A DNA stretch of 64,000 nt from Citrobacter telavivensis (GCA_009363175.1 CP045205.1:2294001-2358000), one strand, 5' to 3'; shown: positions 26,490 through 33,330, numbered from the stretch's first letter. Translations and numbers: made by a program. The notes: generated by a model from the sequence alone, not told the origin.

Positions 26490-26785
26490 AAGCAATAAGG
26501 TCGGCTGTGCAAAAAACGGGATTGTAACATTATTCCTTCCCCTAACTCGAATCGAATTCAACGCTTATGAGTGCGAATAATCAGAAGCCAGCCCATCAGG
26601 GCGGGTTTCCAGGGGAATGTTGGTCAACACGAGAGGATTTGAACCTCCGATCTCCGTCCTGCGACAGCCATGATGATGCGCAGCACATATTGAGGGTCGG
26701 ATTTGTGCCGGGAGAGAACGCTGTCAATGAGAGTGTTATCAAAGAGATGAGTTGCTGTAGGGGCAGTCGAAGCTTCTCCTGGAAA
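26490..26785. other. gtr upstream region with tRNA-derived fragment
   Basis: Contains the expected gtr promoter on the minus strand and the proL-like fragment at 26611-26656. Between gtrA and that fragment I see no GATC cluster of the kind that makes some Salmonella phage gtr operons phase-variable through Dam/OxyR. The first GATC is inside the tRNA fragment. Bases 26657-26785 hold nothing recognisable. Confidence 0.4.
26611..26656 (-). repeat. Diverged copy of the 3' half of tRNA-Pro (probable attachment-site remnant)
   Basis: This stretch aligns without gaps to 33163-33208, the 3' half of proL plus its flank. Forty-one of 46 positions are identical by my count, including 22 consecutive bases covering the T-arm (ACGAGAGGATTTGAACCTCC plus two). 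Read on the minus strand it gives a T-stem/loop GGAGG-TTCAAAT-CCTCT and ends in CGTGTTGACCA, where proL has CGTGCCGACCA. A hairpin resembling the proL terminator (GCCC-ATCA-GGGC) lies just beyond, at about 26590-26604. The 5' half of a tRNA is missing, so it is not a functional tRNA gene. Pattern and orientation fit a distal att site of a tRNA-integrating element. Confidence 0.75.
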
Positions 26786-27028
26786 CTATTTCAGAATAGC
26801 CGTAACGATGCTGCTGAACACGGAACCCGTAGTAAAGGCGTACTCCGTCGTTATCTCCTCTTTGCGCATGTCCGCGAGTCTGGCAAGTGCGCTTTTAGCA
26901 TCGGTCGCGTGGACTTCCTCAAAGAGCTTCTCCCAGCCGTCTCTGGCAAGTTGCGCAGTTTTTTCCGCATCAGTTCTTTCCAGGGCGGCAATTTGAGCCC
27001 CTCTTTTAAAAAAACAGTATTCAGGCAT
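26786..27028 (-). CDS. Hypothetical 80-aa protein
   Basis: I do not recognise this protein. It begins MPEYCFFKRGAQIAALERTD, is mostly helical and charged (EKTAQLARDGWEKLFEEVHATDAKSAL), and ends in a short hydrophobic stretch, FTTGSVFSSIVTAILK. Coding status is supported by a good ribosome-binding site, GGAG, 6 bases before the ATG on the minus strand, and by a biased composition. It sits 130 bp inside the tRNA-derived repeat, where mobile elements often keep orphan genes, so a phage or island remnant is likely. Confidence 0.6.
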   Translation of the reverse strand: MPEYCFFKRGAQIAALERTDAEKTAQLARDGWEKLFEEVHATDAKSALARLADMRKEEITTEYAFTTGSVFSSIVTAILK

Positions 27029-27384
27029 ACGTTACTCCAGGACAGGATGACATCAGAAATAACATATCTAATCGCTCTGGGTTCGTACAGCGGAATTTTC
27101 AGCAGGCTGATTCAGTATCAATAAGATGTTGTGCTATATCGTCGATATATCGTAAAAGCATGAAAGGATTTATTCCGCTCCTCGCTCAGCGCAGACAGTA
27201 AAATGAATGGATTCCAGCGTCAGACGCTCTACATTTCCGCCAGATTAAACAAGGGCGCGACAGAAGGTCGCTTCTTTTTTTGGGTTGTTGCAATAGCTTG
27301 AAAGTTAATTCAGGATTGTCAGTGTCGTCGACGGCATATCTGAACATAAAGGTAATTTTAAATGACTTTTGTTAAGGAGACGCT
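27029..27384. other. Gene-free region in the proL island
   Basis: A 356-bp region, AT-rich after 27120. It contains a terminator-like hairpin at 27257-27281 and the ribosome-binding site AAGGAG for the following gene. A TTGTCA near 27316 is a possible -35 for that gene, without a convincing -10. No tRNA, ORF or integrase remnant was found. Confidence 0.4.
27257..27281 (+). terminator. Rho-independent terminator without an assigned gene
   Basis: GCGAC (27257-27261), loop AGAAG, GTCGC (27267-27271), then TTC and seven T. A clear intrinsic terminator on the plus strand, but no plus-strand gene precedes it within several hundred bases. It may end an unrecognised small RNA or be left from a deleted gene. 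Confidence 0.5.
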
Positions 27385-27846
27385 ATGAGAACATATATTG
27401 ATGCTATAGGGAAAGTTGAGGTTATTAATGATGATATAATCATTGCGCTTAATCCTCCCTATCGCGATGGTCTGAAAGGATTAGACGGATTCAGCCACAT
27501 CAATGTATTGTGGTGGTGCGATGGCTGTGATGATCCCTTATCTCGGCAGAAAATGATAACGTCAGCACCTTATACTGAGGAAACGTTGGGAGTGTTTGCG
27601 ACTCGCACTCCTCAGAGACCAAACCCCATTGCACTCACGACGGCAGAAATAATGGATATTGATTCAGATAAAGGTATTCTGATTATATCCTGGATTGACG
27701 CGAACAATGGAAGTCCGGTTATAGATCTTAAACCTTATACACCGAGTCTTGACAGGGTGGAAAATCCAGTTACGCCATCGTATTTTTCTCACTGGCCTGA
27801 ATCATTAGAGGCTTCTTCGAATTTTGACTGGTCGTCAATTTTTTAA
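27385..27846 (+). CDS. TrmO/TsaA-like SAM-dependent methyltransferase domain protein
   Basis: Single-domain member of the UPF0066/TrmO family, whose E. coli member methylates N6 of t6A37 in threonine tRNA. The 153 residues show the family core: the YRDGLKGLDGFSHINVLWW block, GVFATRTPQRPNPIALTTAEI near 70-92, and ISWIDANNGSPVIDLKPYTP near 110-130. It is much shorter than E. coli TrmO (about 235 aa) and lacks its C-terminal domain, so the substrate may differ. AAGGAG precedes the ATG by 6 bases. Its composition is clearly AT-richer than the backbone genes, consistent with transfer. It is convergent with the fdn operon. Confidence 0.8.
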   Translation: MRTYIDAIGKVEVINDDIIIALNPPYRDGLKGLDGFSHINVLWWCDGCDDPLSRQKMITSAPYTEETLGVFATRTPQRPNPIALTTAEIMDIDSDKGILIISWIDANNGSPVIDLKPYTPSLDRVENPVTPSYFSHWPESLEASSNFDWSSIF

Positions 27847-28225
27847 TTGTGATAGCAGTACAACGATGCGCAGAACAATATCATTTCTGATAATCCACTG
27901 GATGAGATGATAATAACGAAAGGTGAGGGTATATCTCTCACCTTTAAATACCTTTCAACCAGACGGTGGCACGCGGGTAGCCTGAAAACGGGATCGCTTC
28001 GGGCGCTGTATGCGCCACCTTGTCTCTCTTGCGGAATATCTCGTTCAAGCGATTACTCTTCCTGTTGTCAGGGATACACATCCCGTTGAGAAAAAATGAG
28101 AAAAAATGAGAAAAAAATAGCGCCAGAGTAATAACTGACGCTACGGTGTTAATCACATTTTTCTGCTCAGGGTTGGGTTTACTTTTACCGTTCTGTCGGA
28201 TATGAGAACCTGAGATTCATGGATG
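27847..28225. other. Region between the TrmO-like gene and the fdn operon
   Basis: A 379-bp convergent intergenic region. It holds the fdn terminator (28111-28143), preceded by three near-identical GAGAAAAAATGAGAAAA steps (28087-28117), and otherwise nothing recognisable. A short plus-strand ORF (27907-28089) has no ribosome-binding site and looks spurious. Confidence 0.4.
28111..28143 (-). terminator. Rho-independent terminator of the fdn operon
   Basis: On the minus strand TAGCGTCAG (28143-28135), an 8-nt loop and CTGGCGCTA (28126-28118), with one G-T pair, are followed by seven T (28117-28111). It lies 83 bp after the cytochrome b subunit stop. Strong and correctly oriented. Confidence 0.85.
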
Positions 28226-28876
28226 TCATTTGCTTTCTTCTTGTACTGCTTTTTCAGCAGCCTCAACTTCACGATACCAGCGAGGATGATGTTTCTTTGC
28301 CCACCGTCGACTGACTTTTCCTTCGATCATGCCGGTGATGGAGCCTTTCACCCAGAACGCCATATACATATGAATCAAAATGGCGTGGATCAGCACGATA
28401 GCTGCAGTTGCATGAATCAATAAACTCCAGCGAACGACGACGATGGGGAAATAGTGAGTAAAGTAAGGCCGCCAGATAATGACACCGGTCACCAGTAGTA
28501 CAAAGATCAGACTCATGATGCTCCAGAACATCATTTTCTGTCCGGCATTATATTTCCCAACATCCGCGACTTTATGTTCATTTCCTTTCAGTACCTCGAC
28601 AATGCCTTTAATCCAGGGAAGATCCTGTTTATTAGGGATATTGTGATGGACAAAACGGACGAACATAAACATCAGTACGACGAAGATCAGCACGCCGAAG
28701 AAGGGATGCAATATCCTTCCCATCTGCGGTGTCCCAAAGGTTTCGGTCAACCATTTCAGGGTAGGGAAGAACAGAGCGATACCGGAAAGCGCGACCAGAA
28801 AGAAGCTGATGACGACCGTCCAGTGACAGGCACGATCAATGAACGTCGTTCTCAGGATCATTTTGCTTTTACTCAT
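28226..28876 (-). CDS. fdnI: Formate dehydrogenase-N-type cytochrome b556 subunit
   Basis: Four-span membrane subunit that takes electrons from the iron-sulfur subunit through two b haems to menaquinone at the cytoplasmic side. The 216 residues from the ATG at 28876 match E. coli FdnI (217). Haem-ligand histidines are seen in RACHWTVV (about 18), RILHPFFG (about 57) and LLIHATAAIVLIHAILIH (about 155 and 169). The C-terminus is basic (RRWAKKHHPRWYRE). It overlaps the iron-sulfur subunit gene by 8 bp. Closer to FdnI than to FdoI by my recollection of the sequences. Confidence 0.93.
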   Translation of the reverse strand: MSKSKMILRTTFIDRACHWTVVISFFLVALSGIALFFPTLKWLTETFGTPQMGRILHPFFGVLIFVVLMFMFVRFVHHNIPNKQDLPWIKGIVEVLKGNEHKVADVGKYNAGQKMMFWSIMSLIFVLLVTGVIIWRPYFTHYFPIVVVRWSLLIHATAAIVLIHAILIHMYMAFWVKGSITGMIEGKVSRRWAKKHHPRWYREVEAAEKAVQEESK

Positions 28877-29753
28877 GGGTGTTTTCCTCATCATCATCTG
28901 TCTCTTTGTTGGGCCCAATCCCTACATAGTGGTAAATCAGCCCAGCAAAGGTGGCGATAAATCCGGCAGCAGAGAGCGGTTTGAGGATCCCTTTCCATAA
29001 ATTCACCGGGGTAGCAATATGCGGATCGTTCGGTAGGTTATGGTAAAGCTCCGGCCGATCGGCATGGTGCAAAACATACATCACATGAGTACCGCCCACC
29101 CCTTGCGGGTTGTACACACCCGCGTTGGTATATCCGCGTTTTTTAAGTTGTGCCACACGGGTTTCCGCTACGTTCAGCATCTCTTTTTTGGTGCCAAACT
29201 GGATGGCACCCGTCGGGCAGGTTTTCACACAGGCGGGTTCCTGGCCGACGCTGATCCTGTCCACACAGAGCGTACATTTGTAGACACGATTATCTTCAGG
29301 GTTCAGTCGCGGGACATTAAACGGGCAACCGGCAATACAGTAACCACAACCGATGCAGTGCTCAGACTGGAAATCGACGATGCCGTTGGCGTACTGGATG
29401 ATTGCGCCTGCAGACGGACAGGCTTTAAGACAGCCCGGATCTGCGCAATGCATACAGCCATCTTTGCGGATCAACCATTCCAGCTTGTCATTCTGGGTGG
29501 TTTCGCTAAAACGCATCACAGTCCAGGATTTAGCGCTGAGATCGGTCGGGTTGTCATATACACCGTTGCAATATCCGACGTCATCGCGGATGTCGTTCCA
29601 TTCGGAGCAGGCTACCTGACAGCCTTTGCAGCCAATACAGGTCGTGACATCAATGAGTTTTGCCACTTCGGCACGAAAATCCCGGGCATGCGGCGGTGGA
29701 GTAAGAGTGTTGGTCGCGGAGCGTTTGATAATATCTTGTGATTGCATAGCCAT
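28869..29753 (-). CDS. fdnH: Formate dehydrogenase-N-type iron-sulfur subunit
   Basis: Periplasmic electron-transfer subunit with four [4Fe-4S] clusters and one C-terminal membrane helix (PLSAAGFIATFAGLIYHYVGI, about 255-277). The 294 residues equal E. coli FdnH. Cysteine groups are CIGCKGCQVAC, CMHCADPGCLKACP, CIGCGYCIAGCP and CTLCVDRI...CVKTCP. It lies 11 bp downstream of the large subunit, with GAGGAAC as ribosome-binding site. No degeneration is seen. Confidence 0.94.
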   Translation of the reverse strand: MAMQSQDIIKRSATNTLTPPPHARDFRAEVAKLIDVTTCIGCKGCQVACSEWNDIRDDVGYCNGVYDNPTDLSAKSWTVMRFSETTQNDKLEWLIRKDGCMHCADPGCLKACPSAGAIIQYANGIVDFQSEHCIGCGYCIAGCPFNVPRLNPEDNRVYKCTLCVDRISVGQEPACVKTCPTGAIQFGTKKEMLNVAETRVAQLKKRGYTNAGVYNPQGVGGTHVMYVLHHADRPELYHNLPNDPHIATPVNLWKGILKPLSAAGFIATFAGLIYHYVGIGPNKETDDDEENTHE

Positions 29754-29764
29754 AAGTTCCTCTC

Positions 29765-32700
29765 CTACGCTCGCTCGATGTTAACCAGGAATGCTTTGTA
29801 TTCTGGTGTTTGTGAGTTGGCGTCGCCGACGGATGGCGTCAGCGTGTTAGCGAGGAACCCTTTGCGTGTTGCCCCTTCAAATCCCCAGTGGCATGGGATC
29901 CCAATTGTGTCCACCTGCCTGCCGTCAATTGTCAGCGTTTGCAGGCGTTTGGTTACAACGGCTTTCGCTTTGATAAAACCACGTTTGGACATGACCTTCA
30001 CCGTGTCGCCTGCCGTAATCCCCTTTTTGCTAGCCAGCGCTTCGCCAATTTCGACGAACTGGTCGGGTTGGGCGATGGCGTTCAGAAGAGCGTGTTTCGT
30101 CCAGTGGCGGAATAATTCGGTAATTGAATACGTGGTCGCGACGTACGGGAAAATGTCGGCTTTGCCCATATTAGCGATATCGCCAGGGTAGATGCGCGCA
30201 ACCGGGCTGGACACAACATCCGGATGAAGCGGGTTGGTGCCAATAGGTGATTCAATGGGTTCGTAATGTTCGGGGAATGGCCCGTCGTTCATTTTGTCGA
30301 GAGAGAACAGACGTGCGACACCTTCCGGATTCATGATGAAGGGCCCGACGTTACTGCCCGGAGCGGCCTGGCCGTAGTCTGCCACATCCATTCCGGTCCA
30401 TTTTTTACCGTCCCAATGCAGAAGAGGACGTCTGGCATCCCATGGCTTTCCGGCAGGGTCGGCAGAGGCGCGGTTGTAGAGAATTCGGCGATTTGCCGGC
30501 CAGGACCATGCCCAACCAGGCGTACAGCCCAGGCCATACGGATCGCTGTTATCGCGATTGGCCATTTGGTTACCTTGCTCGGTCCAGCTTCCGCAGTAGA
30601 CCCAACAGAAGCTGCTGGTCGACCCGTCATTACGAAGCTGAGCAAAGCTGCTCAATTGCTGACCTTTCTTCGCGATCAATTGTCCTTTGTCATCGTAGAG
30701 GTCTGCCAGCGCTATTCCGTTGGCTTCGCGGGCAATTTCTTCCGGATGCGGGTCATACGGATCTTTATAGTTCCAGTTGATGTTCATAAGCGGTTCGGGA
30801 TTCGCACCGCCTTCCTGTTGGTATAATTCGCGCAGACGCATAAACAGACGGCCGAGAATTTTGCCATCATGCAACGCTTCACCCGGCGGCTCCGCCGCTG
30901 CCCAGTGCCACTGTAACCACCGTCCAGAGTTGGCAATTGAACCGTTCTCCTCTGCAAAACAGGATGACGGCAGGCGGAACACTTCTGTCTGAATCTCTTC
31001 CGGTTTAACCTCGTTCATTTCGCCATGGTGCTGCCAGAAGTTAGAGGATTCGGTAACCAGGGGATCGATAACCACCATATACTTCAGCTTCGAAAGCGCG
31101 CGGGACGATTTGTTTTTATCGGGAAATGCAGCCAGTGGATTGAATCCCTGGACGATGTAGCCGTTTATTTTGCCTTCCAGCATCAGCTCGGCTTGCGTCA
31201 TTACGTCATAAAGACGATCCCATTTAGGCAGCCAGTCATAGCCCCAGTTATTTTCCGCAGTGGCATGATCGCCCCAGAAGCTTTTCATCATGCTGACAAA
31301 GAACTTCGGCGTATTCTGCCAATAGTTCACTTCATTTACGCCCAATGCTGGTGGGGTAATTTGCGAGATATAGGTCTGATAGTCTGGTTGTTTTTCGGAG
31401 GGTAGCGGCATATATCCGGGGAGGTTGGTCGACAGCAGACCAAGGTCAGTATAGCCCTGAATATTTGAGTGGCCACGCAGGGCGTTGACGCCACCGCCAG
31501 CCATACCGATATTGCCCAACAGCAGTTGCAGCATTCCGGCTGCACGAATGATCTGCGCCCCGGCGGAGTGGTGTGTCCAGCCCAGCGCATACAGGATAGT
31601 CGCGGTGCGGTCGGGTACGCAGGTGCTGGCGAGAATGTCGCAAATGCGGTTGAAGTCCTCCAGCGATGTCCCGCACAGGCGATTCACCATTTCCGGGGTG
31701 TAACGATCGACGTGAGTTTTGAGTAAATTCCAGACACAGCGAGGATGACTCAGGGTTTCATCACGCAGGGCATTTCCCTGTTCATCAAGCTGATAGAACC
31801 AACTCGATTTATCATATTGCCGTTTTTTAGGGTCATAGCCGCTGAATAATCCGTCATTGAACTGATAGTCTTCGCGGATCAGTAGCGCAGCGTTGGTGTA
31901 ATGGAGAACGTATTCGTGCTGTACGCGCTCGTGTTTCAGCAGATACCGAATGACTCCCAGCAGGAACGCGGTGTCTGAACCCGCACGGATCGGCGCATAG
32001 AGATCGGCAACAGCGGCGCTTCGGTTAAAACGTGGGTCGACCACCACAACGGTGGCGTCATTTTTGGTCTGTGCTTCAACCACCCATTTAAAACCAACCG
32101 GGTGAGCCTCTGCGGCATTGCCGCCCATAATCAGCACGATGTTGGCGTTTTTAATATCCACCCAGTTGTTGGTCATTGCGCCACGACCAAACGTTGGTGC
32201 CAGCGCAGAAACGGTTGGACCATGGCACAGACGAGCCTGGCAGTCGATGGCAACCATCCCCAGGCTACGGGTAAATTTGCCGTCGAGGATACCGGTTTCA
32301 TTGCTGGCTGCGGAAGAGCACAGCATGCCGGTGGTCGTCCAGCGATTGACGGTCACACCCTGCGCGTTTTTCTCGATGAAATTAGCATCGCGATCGTCCT
32401 TCATTAACCGCGCGATGCGGTTAATGGCATCATCCCAACTGATACGTTCCCATTTATCAGAACCTGGGGCGCGATATTCGGGATACTGTAGGCGTGTTTC
32501 ACTGTGAATATAATCCAACACGCCAGCACCTTTCGGACACAAAGAGCCGCGACTGACCGGATGATCAGGGTCACCTTCAATGTGGTAGATGCTCTCTTTG
32601 ACGTTTTTAGCGGTATCGCCAAGACTGTACATCAGCATGCCGCAGCCTACTGAGCAATAAGTACAGTTATTACGCGTTTCTTTGGCTTTTAAGAGTTTGT

Positions 32701-32815
32701 ACTGACGTGTTTCCGCGTGAACGGAAAAAGATGATAAGAATCCGAGAGATGCAACAGTTGTTCCTGCCATACCACCCGCGCAGATTCGAAAGAACTGCCT
32801 CCGGCTGAGCTCCAT
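29765..32815 (-). CDS. fdnG: Formate dehydrogenase-N-type large subunit with cysteine in place of selenocysteine
   Basis: Oxidises formate to CO2 at a molybdenum (or tungsten) bis-MGD centre on the periplasmic side. 1016 residues against 1015 in E. coli FdnG. It has a Tat signal (SRRQFFRIC, cleaved near SVHA) and [4Fe-4S] ligands CTYCSVGC...LCPKGAG. The active-site segment reads DCQARLCHGPTV, so the residue that is selenocysteine in E. coli (DNQARVUHGPTV) is Cys197, encoded by TGC at 32225-32227, followed by the conserved His198. The rest, including FGRGAMTN and GDANSQTPEYKAF, is intact, so this is a complete Cys variant, not a truncated Sec gene. A second cysteine, Cys192, is five residues before it. 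The operon sits in the proL island, not at the E. coli fdn locus. Confidence 0.93.
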   Translation of the reverse strand: MELSRRQFFRICAGGMAGTTVASLGFLSSFSVHAETRQYKLLKAKETRNNCTYCSVGCGMLMYSLGDTAKNVKESIYHIEGDPDHPVSRGSLCPKGAGVLDYIHSETRLQYPEYRAPGSDKWERISWDDAINRIARLMKDDRDANFIEKNAQGVTVNRWTTTGMLCSSAASNETGILDGKFTRSLGMVAIDCQARLCHGPTVSALAPTFGRGAMTNNWVDIKNANIVLIMGGNAAEAHPVGFKWVVEAQTKNDATVVVVDPRFNRSAAVADLYAPIRAGSDTAFLLGVIRYLLKHERVQHEYVLHYTNAALLIREDYQFNDGLFSGYDPKKRQYDKSSWFYQLDEQGNALRDETLSHPRCVWNLLKTHVDRYTPEMVNRLCGTSLEDFNRICDILASTCVPDRTATILYALGWTHHSAGAQIIRAAGMLQLLLGNIGMAGGGVNALRGHSNIQGYTDLGLLSTNLPGYMPLPSEKQPDYQTYISQITPPALGVNEVNYWQNTPKFFVSMMKSFWGDHATAENNWGYDWLPKWDRLYDVMTQAELMLEGKINGYIVQGFNPLAAFPDKNKSSRALSKLKYMVVIDPLVTESSNFWQHHGEMNEVKPEEIQTEVFRLPSSCFAEENGSIANSGRWLQWHWAAAEPPGEALHDGKILGRLFMRLRELYQQEGGANPEPLMNINWNYKDPYDPHPEEIAREANGIALADLYDDKGQLIAKKGQQLSSFAQLRNDGSTSSFCWVYCGSWTEQGNQMANRDNSDPYGLGCTPGWAWSWPANRRILYNRASADPAGKPWDARRPLLHWDGKKWTGMDVADYGQAAPGSNVGPFIMNPEGVARLFSLDKMNDGPFPEHYEPIESPIGTNPLHPDVVSSPVARIYPGDIANMGKADIFPYVATTYSITELFRHWTKHALLNAIAQPDQFVEIGEALASKKGITAGDTVKVMSKRGFIKAKAVVTKRLQTLTIDGRQVDTIGIPCHWGFEGATRKGFLANTLTPSVGDANSQTPEYKAFLVNIERA

Positions 32816-32856
32816 TTTTTCTCCAGCTTAAACTTAAGACATGAAAAAGTTCAGTT

Positions 32857-32862
32857 ATTGTA
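32857..32862 (-). promoter_or_regulatory. Candidate -10 element of the fdn operon
   Basis: TACAAT on the minus strand, 42 bp upstream of the fdnG ATG, with no good -35. A start point near 32850 would follow. The weak -35 suggests an activator. Confidence 0.35.
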
Positions 32863-32880
32863 AGGTTAAATCGAATGATA

Positions 32881-32901
32881 AACCATTAGCTTTTAGTGGT
32901 T
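32881..32901. promoter_or_regulatory. Imperfect palindrome upstream of the Cys-type fdn operon
   Basis: AACCATTA (32881-32888), spacer GCTTT, TAGTGGTT (32894-32901): seven of eight arm positions are complementary. Its centre is about 41 bp upstream of the start point implied by the TACAAT -10, the usual place for a class II activator. It does not match the FNR or NarL consensus. Confidence 0.35.
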
Positions 32902-33132
32902 ATTGACATGCTGAAATATTGATATTTTTGATCTAAGAAGGGATTGCCAGATAAAGGACCGGCTTCGTCGGTCAGACAGGTCAGGTATTCTTTGCGGGTC
33001 TGTACTTGTGTAAATCGTTCACACAGAGGAAACCTCCAGTCAGTCTGACTGAAGGTATAGGATAGCGACGGAATTTCAGGTGGTTACAGGTTAGCTTATG
33101 TCGGAGTTATTCCCCGTACAAATTTCAGGCAT

Positions 33133-33158
33133 AAAAAACCAGCCGTAAAAGGCTGGTT
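33133..33158 (-). terminator. proL terminator
   Basis: Minus-strand stem AACCAGCC (33158-33151), loop TTTTAC, GGCTGGTT (33144-33137), running directly into a T-rich tract (33138-33133). It starts 15 bp after the tRNA 3' end. Confidence 0.85.
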
Positions 33159-33172
33159 CTTAAGGGGAATTT

Positions 33173-33249
33173 TGGTCGGCACGAGAGGATTTGAACCTCC
33201 GACCCCCGACACCCCATGACGGTGCGCTACCAGGCTGCGCTACGTGCCG
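33173..33249 (-). tRNA. proL: tRNA-Pro (anticodon GGG)
   Basis: 77-nt gene with encoded CCA (TGG at 33173-33175 on the plus strand). The acceptor 5' CGGCACG pairs with CGTGCCG, followed by discriminator A and CCA. D-arm GCGCAGCCTGGTAGCGC. The anticodon GGG (33215-33213) sits in loop ATGGGGT. T-arm GGAGG-TTCAAAT-CCTCT. The sequence agrees with E. coli proL. The 3' half is duplicated in diverged form at 26611-26656, marking this gene as an integration site. Confidence 0.97.
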
Positions 33250-33263
33250 ACTTGTGGGAGGTA

Positions 33264-33291
33264 ATACTACCGCTTTCCGCACCGAATGCAA
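33264..33291 (-). promoter_or_regulatory. proL promoter
   Basis: On the minus strand, TTGCAT (33291-33286), a 16-bp spacer and TAGTAT (33269-33264), about 15 bp upstream of the tRNA 5' end, followed by a C-rich discriminator (TACCTCCC) of the stringently controlled type. Confidence 0.6.
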
Positions 33292-33303
33292 GGGGACATC
33301 CGG

Positions 33304-33330
33304 CTAACTGATTAATAATAAATCAGTTAG
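33304..33330 (-). terminator. Inverted repeat at the yejM stop
   Basis: CTAACTGATT (33304-33313) and AATCAGTTAG (33321-33330) form a perfect 10-bp stem with an AATAATA loop. It overlaps the last codons and stop of yejM. A weak terminator at best, as the following tract is not T-rich. Confidence 0.45.

Larger units (their letters stand above)
32816..33172. other. Region between fdnG and proL
   Basis: A 357-bp gene-free region. Its left half carries the putative fdn promoter. 32958-32974 (GACCG-GCTTCGT-CGGTC) and 33033-33049 (CAGTCA-GTC-TGACTG) are small inverted repeats of unknown role. The right end contains the proL terminator. An integrase gene would be expected next to the tRNA, but none is visible. 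Confidence 0.45.

Noticed and set aside
26490..26650. Dam/OxyR phase-variation region for gtrABC.
   Set aside because: The paired GATC sites typical of phase-variable gtr promoters are missing; only one GATC occurs, inside the tRNA fragment.
26611..26700. A second functional tRNA gene.
   Set aside because: Only the T-arm and 3' acceptor strand are present; no matching 5' acceptor strand or anticodon arm can be folded.
26567..27124. A 185-codon plus-strand frame.
   Set aside because: It crosses the tRNA-derived repeat and lies antisense to the 80-aa gene, which has the better ribosome-binding site.
32225..32227. An in-frame TGA selenocysteine codon in the formate dehydrogenase.
   Set aside because: Looked for because E. 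coli fdnG has one; the codon reads TGC, and the 1016-codon frame contains no internal TGA.
32816..32960. FNR and NarL sites upstream of the fdn operon.
   Set aside because: TTGAT occurs twice in direct orientation (about 32920-32935), but never with a properly spaced ATCAA; no good TACYYMT heptamer was found.
32816..33172. An integrase gene or remnant next to proL.
   Set aside because: Neither strand has a frame resembling a tyrosine recombinase; only small inverted repeats and the proL terminator were found.
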